Source of the DNA: Gracilaria caudata
Lineage: Eukaryota; Rhodophyta; Florideophyceae; Gracilariales; Gracilariaceae
Reading direction: 5' to 3'
DNA: 25,918 nt
Assembly (NCBI GenBank): GCA_030374735.1
Contig: JASCIV010000296.1
Coordinates: forward strand, 1 to 25,918
Shown here: positions 25,480 to 25,918 of the stretch, piece after piece
Layout: each line of letters opens with the position of its first letter
Position numbering within the stretch: position 1 is the stretch's first letter
Made by a program: the position numbers and the translations under genes
The notes under the pieces: model-generated
Told to the model about the DNA's origin: nothing
What the model saw: the letters and a program-made list of their open reading frames with translations, nothing else
Database searches by the model: none

Positions 25480-25918
25480 GACGTGAAAATGATAAACGTT
25501 CAGTCTGAACAGTATATCCCCTGATGTAAGGTTAATACCAGCGTCTTGCCATGTGGATTTATACCGGTGGTACACGACGCGAGTAGAATGAAATGTGGAT
25601 AATCTTGAAGGGGATGATCACGATTATGATAATCGTCGAAAAGAGAACTTGGCTGCCTCAACCTGGAGTACCCCATCCACTATATTGAGATCAGGTCTCC
25701 TTGCGTACAAGCTTTTTGTGTATCGATTGAAGATGCTCGACGACAGTAAAGGGGACGGCCGAACATCTAGTCAAAGATACCACTAGCATTGCAATGCAGA
25801 CTGCTTCCTTCCTTTAGCAGCGTTTCCGTTCTTCTTCTTCTTTATTGTGGAAGTTGTGTTCTAATTCCTAACACAACCAAGCAGCACCTAAAGGTACTTC
25901 TCTCTCCTTAAAAAGGCC
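25471..25918. other. spacer at the right edge
   Basis: About 450 bp after paralogue B. A 63-codon frame from 25595 begins with GTG and is not recognisable. There is a short CTTCTT run near 25833. No gene seen; the next gene presumably lies beyond the window. Confidence 0.5.

Noticed and set aside
1..25918. CRISPR arrays, prophage, or bacterial operons
   Set aside because: No regularly spaced repeats, no phage or Cas-like proteins, and the genes are eukaryotic with introns.

Overview
The window is nuclear DNA of a eukaryote. Evidence: an initiator tRNA-Met with eukaryotic hallmarks; a cytosolic ribosomal protein gene (eL29) split by two short GT-AG introns; DNA ligase IV with two BRCT domains; the 90S/pre-40S ribosome assembly factor RRP12; and a transcription regulator with a CCT motif. 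The CCT motif, mostly intronless genes, short introns (72 to 104 nt where I can define them) and a bacterial-looking methyltransferase together suggest an alga. A red alga is my best guess, but no single gene proves it.

Layout, left to right. 5-675: tRNA-iMet(CAU) on the minus strand, then eL29 on the plus strand in three exons, divergent. 676-1890: non-coding with a long (TC)n tract, one doubtful minus-strand ORF, and the ligase leader, which may contain a uORF overlapping the ligase start codon. 1891-5082: DNA ligase IV. 5083-6076: spacer with a near-perfect 64-bp hairpin and a CCAAT box. 6077-8101: a nuclear-looking protein with a lysine-rich N-terminus and a DUF4211-like C-terminal region, tail to tail with RRP12 (minus, 8216-12400). 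12401-14602: gene-poor, with several perfect short hairpins and a doubtful ORF. 14603-14908: small ORF of unknown nature. 14909-15738: GC-rich upstream region with CCAAT, a G-box and a palindromic short evening-element-like site, leading into the CCT-motif gene (15739-16305). 16981-18100: a three-exon coiled-coil protein, tail to tail and only 19 bp from a SAM methyltransferase (minus, 18120-19172). 19173-20459: spacer with repeated TAGCGTTC-type palindromes. 20460-21866 (minus) and 24136-25470 (plus): two divergent paralogous membrane proteins separated by 2.3 kb.

Most of the recognisable genes are housekeeping: translation initiation, the large ribosomal subunit, small-subunit assembly, and repair by end joining. 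They are not an operon and need not act together. The least described content is the membrane-protein pair. Both proteins start with MIR, share a Tyr-Gln at residues 40-41 and Leu-Gly at 51-52, have three hydrophobic segments, and have four matching cysteines in the large loop. I recognise no known family for them. Introns and starts were assigned by eye from splice consensus and protein sense; no transcript evidence was available.
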